Below the pieces are notes generated by a model, which made no database searches, had not been told where the DNA came from, and saw only the letters and a list, made by a program, of their open reading frames with translations. A stretch of 47,385 nt of DNA from Verrucomicrobiota bacterium (lineage in GTDB: Bacteria; Verrucomicrobiota; Verrucomicrobiia; Limisphaerales; DSYF01), in the NCBI GenBank assembly GCA_025457615.1, contig JALOTZ010000043.1:1-47385 (forward strand), read 5' to 3'. Positions 38,611 through 47,198 of the stretch are shown in pieces. Each line of letters begins with the position of its first letter. The first letter of the stretch is position 1. The translations under genes and the position numbers were made by a program.

Positions 38611-38856
38611 ATGAAAGCTGACATTCATCCGAAGTATCAGGATGCGGAAATCCGCTGTGCCTGCGGCAACGTGATCAAAACACGCTCGACCAAGCCGGTG
38701 ATCATTGTGGGCATCTGCAACGCCTGCCACCCCTTCTACACCGGCCAGCAGAAGTTTGTGGACACCGCCGGGCGCGTGGACAAGTTCCAGCAGCGCATGG
38801 CCAAGACCAAGGCCGCGCAGGAGGCGCAGGCTGCTTCCCGCAAGAAGAAGAAATAG
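38611..38856 (+). CDS. rpmE: Ribosomal protein L31
   Basis: The 81-residue product is bacterial L31: '[24 protein letters not shown]', then '[30 protein letters not shown]' and a basic tail. The cysteines in CAC and CNAC make it the zinc-containing type. L31 sits on the large subunit near the central protuberance. ATG 38611 is chosen by homology over an in-frame start 12 nt upstream. It is followed by a strong terminator and then by prfA, the rpmE-prfA order seen in many bacteria. Confidence 0.95.
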   Translation: MKADIHPKYQDAEIRCACGNVIKTRSTKPVIIVGICNACHPFYTGQQKFVDTAGRVDKFQQRMAKTKAAQEAQAASRKKKK

Positions 38857-38870
38857 CTGCTTTCCGAGCC

Positions 38871-38915
38871 ACCGCCCGCGGTTCCGCCTGCCGGAACGCG
38901 GGCGGTCTCTTTTTT
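38871..38915 (+). terminator. Intrinsic terminator after rpmE
   Basis: ACCGCCCGCGGTTCCG and CGGAACGCGGGCGGT pair over 15 bp with one bulged G and a 4-nt loop, followed by CTCTTTTTT. This is a strong Rho-independent terminator 15 nt after the rpmE stop. Confidence 0.9.
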
Positions 38916-39006
38916 GACGGGTGCGGCTCCGGTGCCGAGCCAAGCGCCGATCACCCACAGCCCAGGGCTCGTCCTCAATCGTAAACCGGAGATCGTCAAT
39001 CCACCG

Positions 39007-40086
39007 ATGGACCTGCGTCCCCACATTGAAAGGTTCGAGAAGCGCTTCGCGGAACTGGAGTCCGCCCTGAGCGATCCCAAGGTTTTTGACAACCCGCAGC
39101 GCGCCCAGGAACTCACCCGGGAATACGCGCGCCTGAAAGATCTGGTGAGCGCCGGTCGTGCCTACCTCAAGACCCGCACCGAGCTGGCGCAGAACCGGGA
39201 AGCGCTGGCCGCTGAACCCGACGAGTCCGAGCTGGCGCAGATGATCAAGGAAGAATTTCCCCGGCTGGAACAGGAGGAGCAGCGGCTGACCCGGGAACTG
39301 CAGTTCGGATTGGTGCCGCCCGACCCGGCCGACTCGCGCAATACCATCATTGAAATCCGGGCGGGCGCGGGCGGGCAGGAATCCGCCCTGTTCGCCGCCG
39401 ATCTGTTCCGGATGTACAGCCGCTACGCCGAGGCGCGCGGGTGGAAGATTGACCCCATGGACTCCAGCCCCTCGGATCTGGGAGGCTTCAAGGAGGTGAT
39501 CTTCTCGGTCACCGGCCAGGACGTTTACAAGCGCCTGAAATATGAGAGCGGCGTCCACCGGGTTCAGCGCGTGCCGGCCACCGAGGCCTCGGGCCGCATC
39601 CACACCAGCACCGTCACTGTGGCCGTCCTGCCCGAGGCCGAGGAGGTGGATGTCGAGATCAAACCCGAGGAACTGGACATCACCGTCTGCCGCGCGTCCG
39701 GCCCGGGTGGCCAGGGCGTGAACACCACGGACTCCGCGGTCCAGATCCTCCACAAGCCCACCGGCCTGATTGTCCGCTGCGCGGACGAGCGTTCGCAGAT
39801 CAAGAACCGCGCGAAAGCCCTCAAGGTCCTGCGGGCGCGCCTCCTCGAACAGAAGGTCGCCGAGGAGAACGCCAGGTACGCCGCCGCCCGCAAGTCCCAG
39901 GTGGGCACCGGCGAACGCAACGAGCGCATCCGCACCTACAATTTCCCGCAGAACCGTGTCACCGATCATCGGATCGAACTGACCCTCTACCACCTGCCCG
40001 CTGTGCTGGAGGGGGAGATTGATGCGCTGGTCGAACCGCTCATGAACCATGATCTCAACGAACGATTGGCGGCGCTGGAAAAATGA
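39007..40086 (+). CDS. prfA: Peptide chain release factor 1
   Basis: The 359-residue protein releases finished chains at UAA and UAG stop codons. The catalytic GGQ is at 234-236 in 'GPGGQGVN', and the sequence has 'IRAGAGGQESALFA', 'YESGVHRVQRVPATEASGRIHTS' and 'RIRTYNFPQNRVTDHR', all RF1 hallmarks. RF2 would have a longer N-terminus and a different recognition loop. ATG 39007 is chosen from the family start; upstream in-frame codons would read through the terminator region. A HAD phosphatase gene follows after about 100 nt. Confidence 0.95.
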   Translation: MDLRPHIERFEKRFAELESALSDPKVFDNPQRAQELTREYARLKDLVSAGRAYLKTRTELAQNREALAAEPDESELAQMIKEEFPRLEQEEQRLTRELQFGLVPPDPADSRNTIIEIRAGAGGQESALFAADLFRMYSRYAEARGWKIDPMDSSPSDLGGFKEVIFSVTGQDVYKRLKYESGVHRVQRVPATEASGRIHTSTVTVAVLPEAEEVDVEIKPEELDITVCRASGPGGQGVNTTDSAVQILHKPTGLIVRCADERSQIKNRAKALKVLRARLLEQKVAEENARYAAARKSQVGTGERNERIRTYNFPQNRVTDHRIELTLYHLPAVLEGEIDALVEPLMNHDLNERLAALEK

Positions 40087-40190
40087 ACGGCGGTTGCGTG
40101 GCGCGTCAAGTGGCCGGAGTCGCTCAAACCAGGACTTGAGGCACCAGGCAATCCGCAACCCCACTGCAAAATCATGAACCCGACGATCGA

Positions 40191-40790
40191 ATGATGATGG
40201 ATCCCACCGCTCAACCCAAAGATCCGCAGGGTCTGATCTTCGACTGCGACGGCACCCTGGCAGACACCATGCCGCTGCATTGGATAGCCTGGAACGAAAC
40301 CGCCCGCCGGCATGGATTGCACCTTACGGAGGAGCGCTTCTACGCGCTGGCCGGTGTTCCCTCGCGCGACATTCTCAAGATCCTTGCCCGAGAGCAGCAG
40401 GTGGAACTGGATCCGGTCGCGGTCGCCCGTGAAAAGGAGGAGGCCTACCTCGAGCATCTCTCCCACGTCGGGCCTGTCCATGTGGTGTACGAAATCGCCC
40501 GGGAGAATCACGGAAAGCTCCCGCTGGCGGTGGCCAGCGGCGGCAACCAGCAGGTCATCCTGCAGGTCCTGGAGCATCTAAAGATCCGGCATTGGTTCCA
40601 GGCGGTGGTTACCAGCGAGGACGTCGAACACCAGAAGCCCGCGCCGGACATCTTTCTGGAGGCTGCGCGCCGGATTGGCGTGCCGCCGGAATGCTGCCGG
40701 GCCTACGAGGACAGCGATCTGGGAATGCAAGCCATCCGCGCGGCAGGCATGGAGGCGGTGGATGTCCGGGAACTCTTGAAACCGGCGTGA
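40191..40790 (+). CDS. HAD-superfamily phosphatase, beta-phosphoglucomutase-like
   Basis: The 199-residue protein is a HAD hydrolase of subfamily IA: motif I 'LIFDCDGTLADTMPLHW' (nucleophile Asp in DCDGT), motif II 'AVASGG', motif III Lys in 'HQKPAPDIFLEAARRIG' and motif IV 'CRAYEDSDLGMQAIRAAGM'. The cap domain between motifs I and II is small and helical. Relatives dephosphorylate sugar phosphates such as fructose-1-phosphate. The specific substrate cannot be read from the sequence. It stands alone between prfA and a 259-nt gap that shows no gene. Confidence 0.88.
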   Translation: MMMDPTAQPKDPQGLIFDCDGTLADTMPLHWIAWNETARRHGLHLTEERFYALAGVPSRDILKILAREQQVELDPVAVAREKEEAYLEHLSHVGPVHVVYEIARENHGKLPLAVASGGNQQVILQVLEHLKIRHWFQAVVTSEDVEHQKPAPDIFLEAARRIGVPPECCRAYEDSDLGMQAIRAAGMEAVDVRELLKPA

Positions 40791-41049
40791 ATCGTGAAGC
40801 CCTCCCGGCAGCGTGGGAGCGATTCTCCCCGAAGTGCCGGGCGAATGCGGTCAAAGAGATGTCGTGGCCGCCATGGGGACCAGGGCGTCCGGCGCTCCGG
40901 CGCCCAGGCCGCGCAGCCGCGCGGCCCCACCTCCCCAAAGGGCTGCAGTGGCCAAGGCGCCGGGGCACAGGGCACCCGCTCACGCCAGCCCCCTGCGGAA
41001 AACCATCCAGGCGATCAGACGTTTCAGCGGATCGCCAATCTGGCCTGGT

Positions 41050-42297
41050 TCACAACTTCGGCTCCGCCCTCACCCAGACATAGCGTCGGAGAATCACGCG
41101 GAGCGCGGCGGCCACCGGGATGGCCAGGATGCCGCCCAAGAGGCCGCCGAGCAGTGTCGTGCCGGAGATCACGGCGATGATGATGACCAAGGGATGCAAC
41201 CCCACCCGATCACCGAGGATCTTGGGCTGGAGGACGAATCCTTCAATGATCTGAACCACCCCGAACACCGCCAGGGGCAGCAGGGCGTGGGTGACATCGC
41301 CGAACTGCACAATGGCCAGCAGCACGGCGCTGGTGCAGACGATGAAGGCGCCGATGTAAGGGATGATGGTCAGGAACACCGCGCAGAACCCGATCAGAAA
41401 GGCGCTGTCCAGCCCGATGATGAGGAAGCCGATCGTGTAGAGCACGCTGTCGCAGATGGCGACCAGCACCTGGCCCCGGAAGAAGGCGATAAGGTGATCG
41501 TTGATGGCGCGGATCACAAAGACGATCTCCTCCTTCATCCAGGAGGCCTGCAGCGGCAGGTAATACGCCCACCGGCCGGCGATCGCTTTCTTCTCGAGCA
41601 GGAAATAGAACAGATAGACAGGGATCAGGGCGAGCCCGGCGACCACCCCCACCCAGGAAGCCAGCCTGCCAAGCTGTCTCAGCAACCAACCACCCACCGT
41701 GGGGAGCGCCGAGGTGACCCATTGGGAGACGGACTGCACCACATCCCAGTTCAGTTGATACTCCGAAGGGGCCGCGTCTGGAGCCGGGGACTTCCCCACG
41801 TCCAGGCTCTCCACCTCCGGCGCCGCCTCAGCCTGACGGGATCCCCCCGTTGCCTCAGTGCCCTTCTGGGGGAAGCCTTTGAGCAAGAGCTTCCGCAGCG
41901 GTGCGGGCGGGTCCTTGAGCCACTCCTCGATCTGCGTCTCGAAGCGTTGCGCATAGGCGGGAATACGCGAAACCAACTGACTGGTTTCAACCACCACGCG
42001 AGGCAGAACACTGCTGACCACCGCCAGCATCAGGCCGGTTAGCATCAGCAACACCAGCAGAATGGCCCGGGTCCTGGGAATGCCCTTGCGCTCGAACCAG
42101 TCCACCACGGGATCCAGGAGGTAGGCCAGCACGCCGGCAATGGCCAGGGGCCAGAGCACGGGAGCCAGCACGCGCAGCACGTGGCCCAGCCCCCATACCA
42201 CCGCCACGATCACGGCCACAATGACTAGCAGCGCCAGACCCGTGCAGGCTGTCCAGATGATCCGCGCCTGCCGATCGGAGGGAGGTGGGAAGCTCAT
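41050..42297 (-). CDS. AI-2E family (PerM/TqsA-like) membrane permease
   Basis: The 415-residue protein belongs to the AI-2E/PerM transporter family. It has about eight membrane segments: a paired N-terminal set (residues 15-58, 75-98), a periplasmic or cytoplasmic loop of about 110 residues (105-200) rich in Pro and Ser, and a C-terminal set with the family motif 'GLALIPVYLFYFLLEKK', 'LYTIGFLIIGLDSAFLIG', 'IPYIGAFI' and 'GFVLQPKILGDRVGLHPLVII'. Members export small molecules or act in sodium/proton exchange; the cargo here is unknown. Its start overlaps the proC stop by 4 nt, so it is translated with proC. Confidence 0.9.
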   Translation of the reverse strand: MSFPPPSDRQARIIWTACTGLALLVIVAVIVAVVWGLGHVLRVLAPVLWPLAIAGVLAYLLDPVVDWFERKGIPRTRAILLVLLMLTGLMLAVVSSVLPRVVVETSQLVSRIPAYAQRFETQIEEWLKDPPAPLRKLLLKGFPQKGTEATGGSRQAEAAPEVESLDVGKSPAPDAAPSEYQLNWDVVQSVSQWVTSALPTVGGWLLRQLGRLASWVGVVAGLALIPVYLFYFLLEKKAIAGRWAYYLPLQASWMKEEIVFVIRAINDHLIAFFRGQVLVAICDSVLYTIGFLIIGLDSAFLIGFCAVFLTIIPYIGAFIVCTSAVLLAIVQFGDVTHALLPLAVFGVVQIIEGFVLQPKILGDRVGLHPLVIIIAVISGTTLLGGLLGGILAIPVAAALRVILRRYVWVRAEPKL

Positions 42298-43106
42298 TGC
42301 CCAAGTCGCTTCGACTTCTCGGCCGCTGCGCGCACCGCACTGATCACGGTCCCGCGGAGCTGACCTTTCTCCAGTTCGTGCAGCCCCTCGATGGTGGTCC
42401 CGCCCGGACTGGTCACCATGTCCTTGAGCGTTCCGGGGTGCGAACCGGTCTCGAGCACCATCTTCGCACCGCCCAACACCGTCTGCGCAGCCAGCCGGGT
42501 GGCCACGTCGCGCGGCAATCCCACCGCCACCCCGCCATCGCTGAGCGCCTCGATAAACTGATACACGTAAGCCGGACCGCTCCCGCTGAGTCCAGTGACC
42601 GCGTCCAGCAGGGGTTCCTTGACTTGAAAAGCCAATCCCACTGCGGACAGGAGACGCTGCACAAGCTGCCCATCCGAGCGGGTGGCGGCCCGGCCCAACG
42701 CGTAAGCCGAGGCGGAAGCCCCCACGAGAGCGGGCGTATTGGGCATCACGCGAACCACCCGCGATCGTGCCGGCAACGCGGCTTCCAATCGCACCGTGGG
42801 CACTCCGGCGGCGATCGAGATCAGGAGATGCCGGCGCGTGAAATGATCCCGTATCTCACCCAGCGCCGCGGCGGTCTGGTCCGGCTTGGTGGCCAGCACC
42901 AGGACGCTGGCCGCGTCCGCGAGCGCGGCATTGTTGGGAACCAGGCGCGCCCCGGTCTCCTTTCCAAACTGCTTCCGCGCCGCCGGGACAGGGTCGCTGC
43001 CGAACACCTGCCCCGCGGTCACCCATCCGGCGCGAATGAAGCCCCCCGCCAGTGCCGTCGCCATCCGTCCCGTGCCGAGGAATCCAAGGGTGAGTTTGCC
43101 TGCCAT
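42294..43106 (-). CDS. proC: Pyrroline-5-carboxylate reductase
   Basis: The 270-residue enzyme makes the last step of proline synthesis, reducing pyrroline-5-carboxylate with NAD(P)H. The N-terminal nucleotide-binding motif is 'LGFLGTGRMATALAGG', followed by 'VLATKPDQ', 'SIAAGVPTVRLE', 'RVMPNTPALVG' and the C-terminal signature 'TGLSGSGPAYVYQFIEALSDGGVAVGLPRDVA', 'TSPGGTTIEGLHELE'. Length is normal. It precedes the AI-2E permease with a 4-nt overlap and follows the Ate/Bpt-like gene by about 57 nt. Confidence 0.95.
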   Translation of the reverse strand: MAGKLTLGFLGTGRMATALAGGFIRAGWVTAGQVFGSDPVPAARKQFGKETGARLVPNNAALADAASVLVLATKPDQTAAALGEIRDHFTRRHLLISIAAGVPTVRLEAALPARSRVVRVMPNTPALVGASASAYALGRAATRSDGQLVQRLLSAVGLAFQVKEPLLDAVTGLSGSGPAYVYQFIEALSDGGVAVGLPRDVATRLAAQTVLGGAKMVLETGSHPGTLKDMVTSPGGTTIEGLHELEKGQLRGTVISAVRAAAEKSKRLGQ

Positions 43107-43163
43107 GCTGCCGCGGGTTGTAGCAGGAGGCGGTGCGGGGTGGAAGGGAAAACCGTGGCCGGC

Positions 43164-43976
43164 TCAGGCCTTGGGCAACCGCACCGTGAACCGGCTGCTT
43201 CCGGCCATGCGACTCACATCCCCGTGGTAGAACAGGCGCTGGAACTCCTCGCTCTCGAGCGCATGCTGCCGGGCTCCGGGTGAATCGCGCTCCAGCAGAT
43301 GCTTGAGCTCCTTGAGGTCAGCGCTCCAGCGGAAGCCGTTGAAGAATTCCGCCCCGGCAAACTGCGTCTTGTACAGCGCATTCTTCGAGTAGCAGGATCC
43401 CAGGTAGAGGTGCCGGATGCCCCGTGGCGCGAACAGGTTCACCGCCGACGTCATCATGAACATCCCCAGGTTGCGCTGGAAATAGTTCAGGTCGTAGAAC
43501 GCGTAGTAGTAGAAGGCCAGCGCCCGGGCCTCGCAATAGACCATGGCCAGCCCAATCTCCCCCCCGGTGGCGGTGTCCGTGTACACGAGCAGGTGCGTGA
43601 TCAGCGGGCTGGCAAACAGATTGTCCAGCCGCTCCAGGCTCATCGTATCTTTGCCGAACTTGATGTCCGCATAACCCTTGCAGAAGGCGCGGCGCTGGGG
43701 GGTGTAATCAAAACGCTCGCGGGGCACGAGTTCCACCCGGATGCCCTCGCCCTTGCGCAAAATGCGGCGGTTCTCGCTCGAGGGCTGGAACCGGGTCAAA
43801 TCCACCCGCACCTGCCGGCAGAGGTAGAACCGGTCGAGCTGACGCGAGGAAGGCAGAAAGCCGGCGTCGAACAACTGCCGCGGCTTCTCGCCCGGCTCGG
43901 GAAACGCCCACACGGCATAGGGAAAGATGTAGTTGCCGTAATCGGAAACGTGTTCGGAAAAGACGAGTTTCATCAC
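43164..43976 (-). CDS. Ate/Bpt-like aminoacyl-tRNA-protein transferase
   Basis: The 270-residue protein has the two-part layout of arginyl/leucyl-tRNA-protein transferases: an N-terminal 'DYGNYIFPYAVWAFPEPGE', 'LFDAGFLPSS', then 'CRQVRVDLTRFQPSSENRRILRKGEGI', and a GNAT-like C-terminal domain with 'FYYYAFYDLNYF', 'NLGMFMMTSAVNLF' and 'YLGSCYSKNALYK'. Such enzymes add Leu or Arg to protein N-termini for degradation by the N-end rule. The usual Cys-rich N-terminal finger of eukaryotic Ate1 is missing. Its stop and the alr start overlap by 4 nt, tying the two genes together. The exact amino acid specificity is not readable here. Confidence 0.6.
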   Translation of the reverse strand: MMKLVFSEHVSDYGNYIFPYAVWAFPEPGEKPRQLFDAGFLPSSRQLDRFYLCRQVRVDLTRFQPSSENRRILRKGEGIRVELVPRERFDYTPQRRAFCKGYADIKFGKDTMSLERLDNLFASPLITHLLVYTDTATGGEIGLAMVYCEARALAFYYYAFYDLNYFQRNLGMFMMTSAVNLFAPRGIRHLYLGSCYSKNALYKTQFAGAEFFNGFRWSADLKELKHLLERDSPGARQHALESEEFQRLFYHGDVSRMAGSSRFTVRLPKA

Positions 43977-45229
43977 TCGTCCAGGTACACCCGCGGCAGC
44001 CGGGAACGCCAGCCCACCAGCACTTCATAGCTTACGGTGCCCTTCCATTGGGCCACATCGCGGGCGGTGATCTCCTCGTGGCCCTGGCGCCCCATCAGCA
44101 CCGCCTCCGACCACAGGCCCGCCTCGGGAATGTCCGTGATGTCCACCATCGTCGCATCCATCGCGTTGCCGCCCACCACGGGAGCGCGGCGTCCGGCTAT
44201 CAAGGCCTGCCCCTTGTTCCGCAGGCGCGGGTATCCGTCCCCATATCCCACCGGCAACACGGCGATCCGCCGCTTGTCCGCCGCCCGGTAATGCATCCCG
44301 TAACCCACGCACTCGTCGGTGTGCAGGGTGCGGATCCCCGACACGCGTGTCTTCACCGTCATCACCGGACGGATGCCCTCGATGCGGCGGCAAACCTGCG
44401 ACGGGAACACGCCGAGCGGCAGGATGCCGATCCGGACCATGTCGTGATGCGCCTGCGGCAGATCGAGGAACCCGCCGGAGTTGCAGATGTGCCGATGGCG
44501 GACCGCGATGCCGGCGGCGGCCATGCCTTCCAACACCTCGAGGAACCGCCCATGCTGCAGCCGGGCATATCCCTTGTCCTGCTCGTCCGACTGCGAGAAG
44601 TGGCTCATGACGCCTTCGAGCAACAGCGACTTCTCCCGCGCAATGAATTCGATCAACGGCAGCGCGGCGTCCCAGCGCACCCCATAGCGCGCCATGCCGG
44701 TGTCCACCTTCACATGCACCGGCACCCGCTTGGACGCCCGCGCCGCCGCCCGCGCCAGCGCTTCGGCCGTCGTCGCGTCGTTGAGGCAGACCGTGAGATC
44801 GTGCGCGGCGCACCAGGGCAACTCCGAGTCGTGACGTTCACCCAGGAGAAGGATGGGGGACTTAAACCCGGCATCCCGAAGAATCATCGCCTCATGCAGG
44901 GTGCTGACCGCGACATGCGTGGCCCCTTGTTCCACCGCCATCCTCGCCACCTCGAGAATGCCGTGCCCGTAGCCGTCGTCCTTCACCACGGACATCAGCT
45001 TGAGGGCGGCCGGTTTGTCGGCCTGGATCAGCCGGAAGTTGCGGCGCAACTGGGCGAGGTTGATCTCGACCCACGCGTTGCGCAACGGCAGCCGCTCCGG
45101 CTCGGCCGCCGACGATTCCTCACGCCAGATGGTGGCCGTCTCGCTTCCGGTCGGGGACGACGTGGAGGTCGGCGCGGGGACGACGGAATAATAGCGTTTC
45201 GCAGGCGGTGAAATTTCAACAGTGCGCAT
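43973..45229 (-). CDS. alr: Alanine racemase
   Basis: The 418-residue PLP enzyme converts L- to D-alanine for peptidoglycan. The PLP Lys is in 'VVKDDGYGHG' near residue 83 (the common form is VVKADAYGHG), and the second catalytic base Tyr is in 'CVGYGMHYRA'. Other signatures are 'VHVKVDTGMARYG', 'SHFSQSDE' and 'MVRIGILPLGV'. An N-terminal extension of about 48 residues, Ser/Thr/Pro-rich, precedes 'RNAWVEINL' and is unusual. ATG 45229 lies directly after the PurD-like stop (2-nt gap). It lies in one minus-strand operon with that gene. Confidence 0.92.
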   Translation of the reverse strand: MRTVEISPPAKRYYSVVPAPTSTSSPTGSETATIWREESSAAEPERLPLRNAWVEINLAQLRRNFRLIQADKPAALKLMSVVKDDGYGHGILEVARMAVEQGATHVAVSTLHEAMILRDAGFKSPILLLGERHDSELPWCAAHDLTVCLNDATTAEALARAAARASKRVPVHVKVDTGMARYGVRWDAALPLIEFIAREKSLLLEGVMSHFSQSDEQDKGYARLQHGRFLEVLEGMAAAGIAVRHRHICNSGGFLDLPQAHHDMVRIGILPLGVFPSQVCRRIEGIRPVMTVKTRVSGIRTLHTDECVGYGMHYRAADKRRIAVLPVGYGDGYPRLRNKGQALIAGRRAPVVGGNAMDATMVDITDIPEAGLWSEAVLMGRQGHEEITARDVAQWKGTVSYEVLVGWRSRLPRVYLDE

Positions 45230-45231
45230 CG

Positions 45232-46509
45232 TCAGTGATCCGTGCCCGGCGGCCAAAGATTGTCTCCAATATCCGTTCGGTAAAACGCACCCAGACAATG
45301 GATGCGCGCGATATTTGTTCGGGCCTGGCGGACCGCCGTCTCCCGCGTCTTCCCGAGAGCCACCACATCGGCAATGCGATGTCCCACCGCCACCCGCTGC
45401 CCATCCGTGGAACCTTCCACTTCATTCCACCAGACGTCGCAATCTAGTGGCGCCGTGCAACTTACCGGTGTCCGCGGTCCCCGCACCTTCAGGTACGGAT
45501 ACCCATAACCCGCCAGGGTCATCGAACACCCAAAGGAAAACTCTTTGCGGAACCTCGGCGCAAGCTTTTGATTGCGAGCAGTTGTCCACAAGCTATTCAC
45601 AGGATCTTCCAAGAGCCGCAAGATCATCGCGCCCGAGGTGATCCCGAGCCGGATGTTGTATTCGATCACGTGCCACTTGCCCCGATGATGGCAGGCGGTC
45701 ACCTGGATGGGGCCATGATACTTCACCCGCCTGAACCAGGGCCGCAGCGGATGCAGGAGTTCGCGGGCCAGGCCGTAGCGGTCGTCCGGATCCTTCTCCA
45801 CCAACCCGCCCATCGGCGCGCCGCACACAATGCCCTGGTTGCCGGCGTAGGCGCGTTTGTATTCCTGGTTGGTGACCAGGGAACGAATCTCCCCGCCGCT
45901 GACCAGCGCGATGTGGCCCGCCTCGGCGCGCCCGAGGTATTCCTGCAAGAAAACGCCCTCAGCGTAGTTCACCCGGTCGAGCCAGGCCTGCGTCTCCTCG
46001 ACGGTCTCGCAAACGATGGTGTGAACCGGGCTCCACGGCGAACAAAGCGGATTCTTGATGACATAGGGCCGGGGCGAACGCTTGAGCACCTGCGACGCGG
46101 CCAGCCGGTTCGGCACCACGTGCGACTGGGGGAAGGGGATCTTGAACTCGCGACACAACCGCCGCGCATAGTCACGCTCCCGCTCGATCAGCATCGCCTC
46201 GCCCGTCGGGCACAGGATGGGAATGCCGCTGTGCAACAACGCCTCCGCCCAAGGGGCCTGCGCCCAGTCGATGGATTGAGGCAGGATGAAGTCCACCTTG
46301 AGCCGTTTGAGCAGCGGCAGGGGATCGGGATGCTCCTGGGCGCTGAAGGATGGCCCGACCAGGGACGGCGGGAAATGGCCGTAGTTCCGGGTCAGGTAGG
46401 TCGAGACCCGGGCGCCGGCATCCTGGAGAATCTGCGCGTGGCTGTGGGCAAACGACCCCACGCCCAACACCATGATCGACGGGCCAGGTTTCCAGGATTT
46501 TCGCGCCAT
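45232..46509 (-). CDS. PurD-like ATP-grasp protein
   Basis: The 425-residue protein resembles phosphoribosylamine-glycine ligase. The N-terminal domain starts 'IMVLGVGSFAHSHAQIL', the ATP-grasp part has 'YARRLCREFKIPFPQS', 'YVIKNPL' and 'GVFLQEYLG', and the catalytic-site region reads 'HVIEYNIRLGITSG' where PurD has 'LEFNARFGDPE'. The glycine-rich N-terminal 'GxGGREHA' motif of true PurD is altered to GVGSFAHSH. It could be a paralogue with a different substrate. The 2-nt gap to alr suggests joint expression, perhaps in a cell-wall or amino-acid context. Function is not certain. Confidence 0.6.
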   Translation of the reverse strand: MARKSWKPGPSIMVLGVGSFAHSHAQILQDAGARVSTYLTRNYGHFPPSLVGPSFSAQEHPDPLPLLKRLKVDFILPQSIDWAQAPWAEALLHSGIPILCPTGEAMLIERERDYARRLCREFKIPFPQSHVVPNRLAASQVLKRSPRPYVIKNPLCSPWSPVHTIVCETVEETQAWLDRVNYAEGVFLQEYLGRAEAGHIALVSGGEIRSLVTNQEYKRAYAGNQGIVCGAPMGGLVEKDPDDRYGLARELLHPLRPWFRRVKYHGPIQVTACHHRGKWHVIEYNIRLGITSGAMILRLLEDPVNSLWTTARNQKLAPRFRKEFSFGCSMTLAGYGYPYLKVRGPRTPVSCTAPLDCDVWWNEVEGSTDGQRVAVGHRIADVVALGKTRETAVRQARTNIARIHCLGAFYRTDIGDNLWPPGTDH

Positions 46510-46699
46510 TCAGGATGACCACTCGATCCGCATCACCTCGGTTCGAGTTCGCGCTGCGATGAAGCGAAAAGCCGCGCGGGGAAGCAAGCGAGAAGTGGGG
46601 TTGAACCCTGAAACCAGTGCATCCAGAAGTTGTCGGCGGGGGCTGGGAATGGCGAACGGAGCGCCGACATTCGTGTCTGCCTGCGTCCCTCACAACCCC

Positions 46700-46752
46700 G
46701 TAGCCGCAGGGCTTTCAGCCTGCGACGGGCGCGACTTCAAAGTCGCGACTAC
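46700..46752. repeat. GTAG-bounded double-hairpin repeat
   Basis: A 53-nt element starts GTAGCCGCAGGGCTTTCAGC and ends GCGACTACA-side. It contains the hairpins GCAGGGCTTTCAGCCTGC and GCGACTTCAAAGTCGC, and inverted GTAG/CTAC ends. It matches the style of the repeats at 32927 and 34440. Confidence 0.6.
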
Positions 46753-46847
46753 AGGCGCACCCCAGCCAGCGACCACCGACGCCACGGCGGGTCTGCCTAT
46801 CACGATGCACGGCCCGACCCCGACCCCTCGGGTGGCTGGGTGGCCAG

Positions 46848-47198
46848 TTAGGCTTCCAGCTTCGCGATGAGCGGGGGGCAAGTCGCTCTGCCCGGCGTCC
46901 CACACCATGTCGAGGTTCACGTCGTCGTAGTCGTGGATCAGCACGTCGCCATTCCGGCAGCCAGTTGCCACGGGATGTCCGGAAACTTCTCCCAGTTGCC
47001 ACGGGATGTCCGGAAACTTCTCCCGCGCCGCCGCACTCAGACGCTTGCTCGCCTCTCCGATGATCTCAAACTTGCGGTTCACCGCCTCGTGCTTCTCTTA
47101 TTGGCGATGAATTGTTCCTTCTCCACCGCCTCGACAAAGCGCCGGATGGCTTTCGCCGCCTTGAGGATGTCGCACAGGTGGGCGTTATCCTTCGACAT
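46848..47198 (-). pseudogene. hepT: HepT-like toxin pseudogene
   Basis: The pieces of a HepT (HEPN) toxin occur in different frames: 'MSKDNAHLCDILKAAKAIRRFVEAVE', then 'NRKFEIIGEASKRLS', 'KFPDIPWQL' twice, 'VLIHDYDDVNLDMVWDA' and 'LPP' with an altered end. At least three one-base frame changes (near 47096, 46952 and 46868) and a 31-nt tandem duplication interrupt it. The HEPN Rx4-6H region (normally 'MRDxLIHxY') is split by one of the frame changes. The toxin should be inactive. The end is placed at the TAA at 46848 that would close the corrected frame. Confidence 0.7.
46961..47022. repeat. 31-nt tandem duplication inside hepT
   Basis: The unit beginning CCAGTTGCCACGGGATGTCC occurs twice, starting at 46961 and 46992. 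The copies are identical over 31 nt. Because 31 is not a multiple of three it shifts the frame and repeats the peptide KFPDIPWQL. Confidence 0.9.

Noticed and set aside
40791..41049. Possible coding sequence between the HAD phosphatase and the AI-2E permease
   Set aside because: Frames here are short continuations of shadows, Pro/Arg-rich and without motifs; the 259-nt gap holds nothing I can support.
40813..42042. 409-codon plus-strand frame opposite the AI-2E permease
   Set aside because: Its translation is dominated by His, Asp, Gln and Arg, the typical antisense of a membrane protein gene.
44048..46518. Long plus-strand frames opposite alr and the PurD-like gene
   Set aside because: Both minus-strand products have recognisable enzyme motifs; the plus-strand translations are His/Arg/Pro-rich without motifs.
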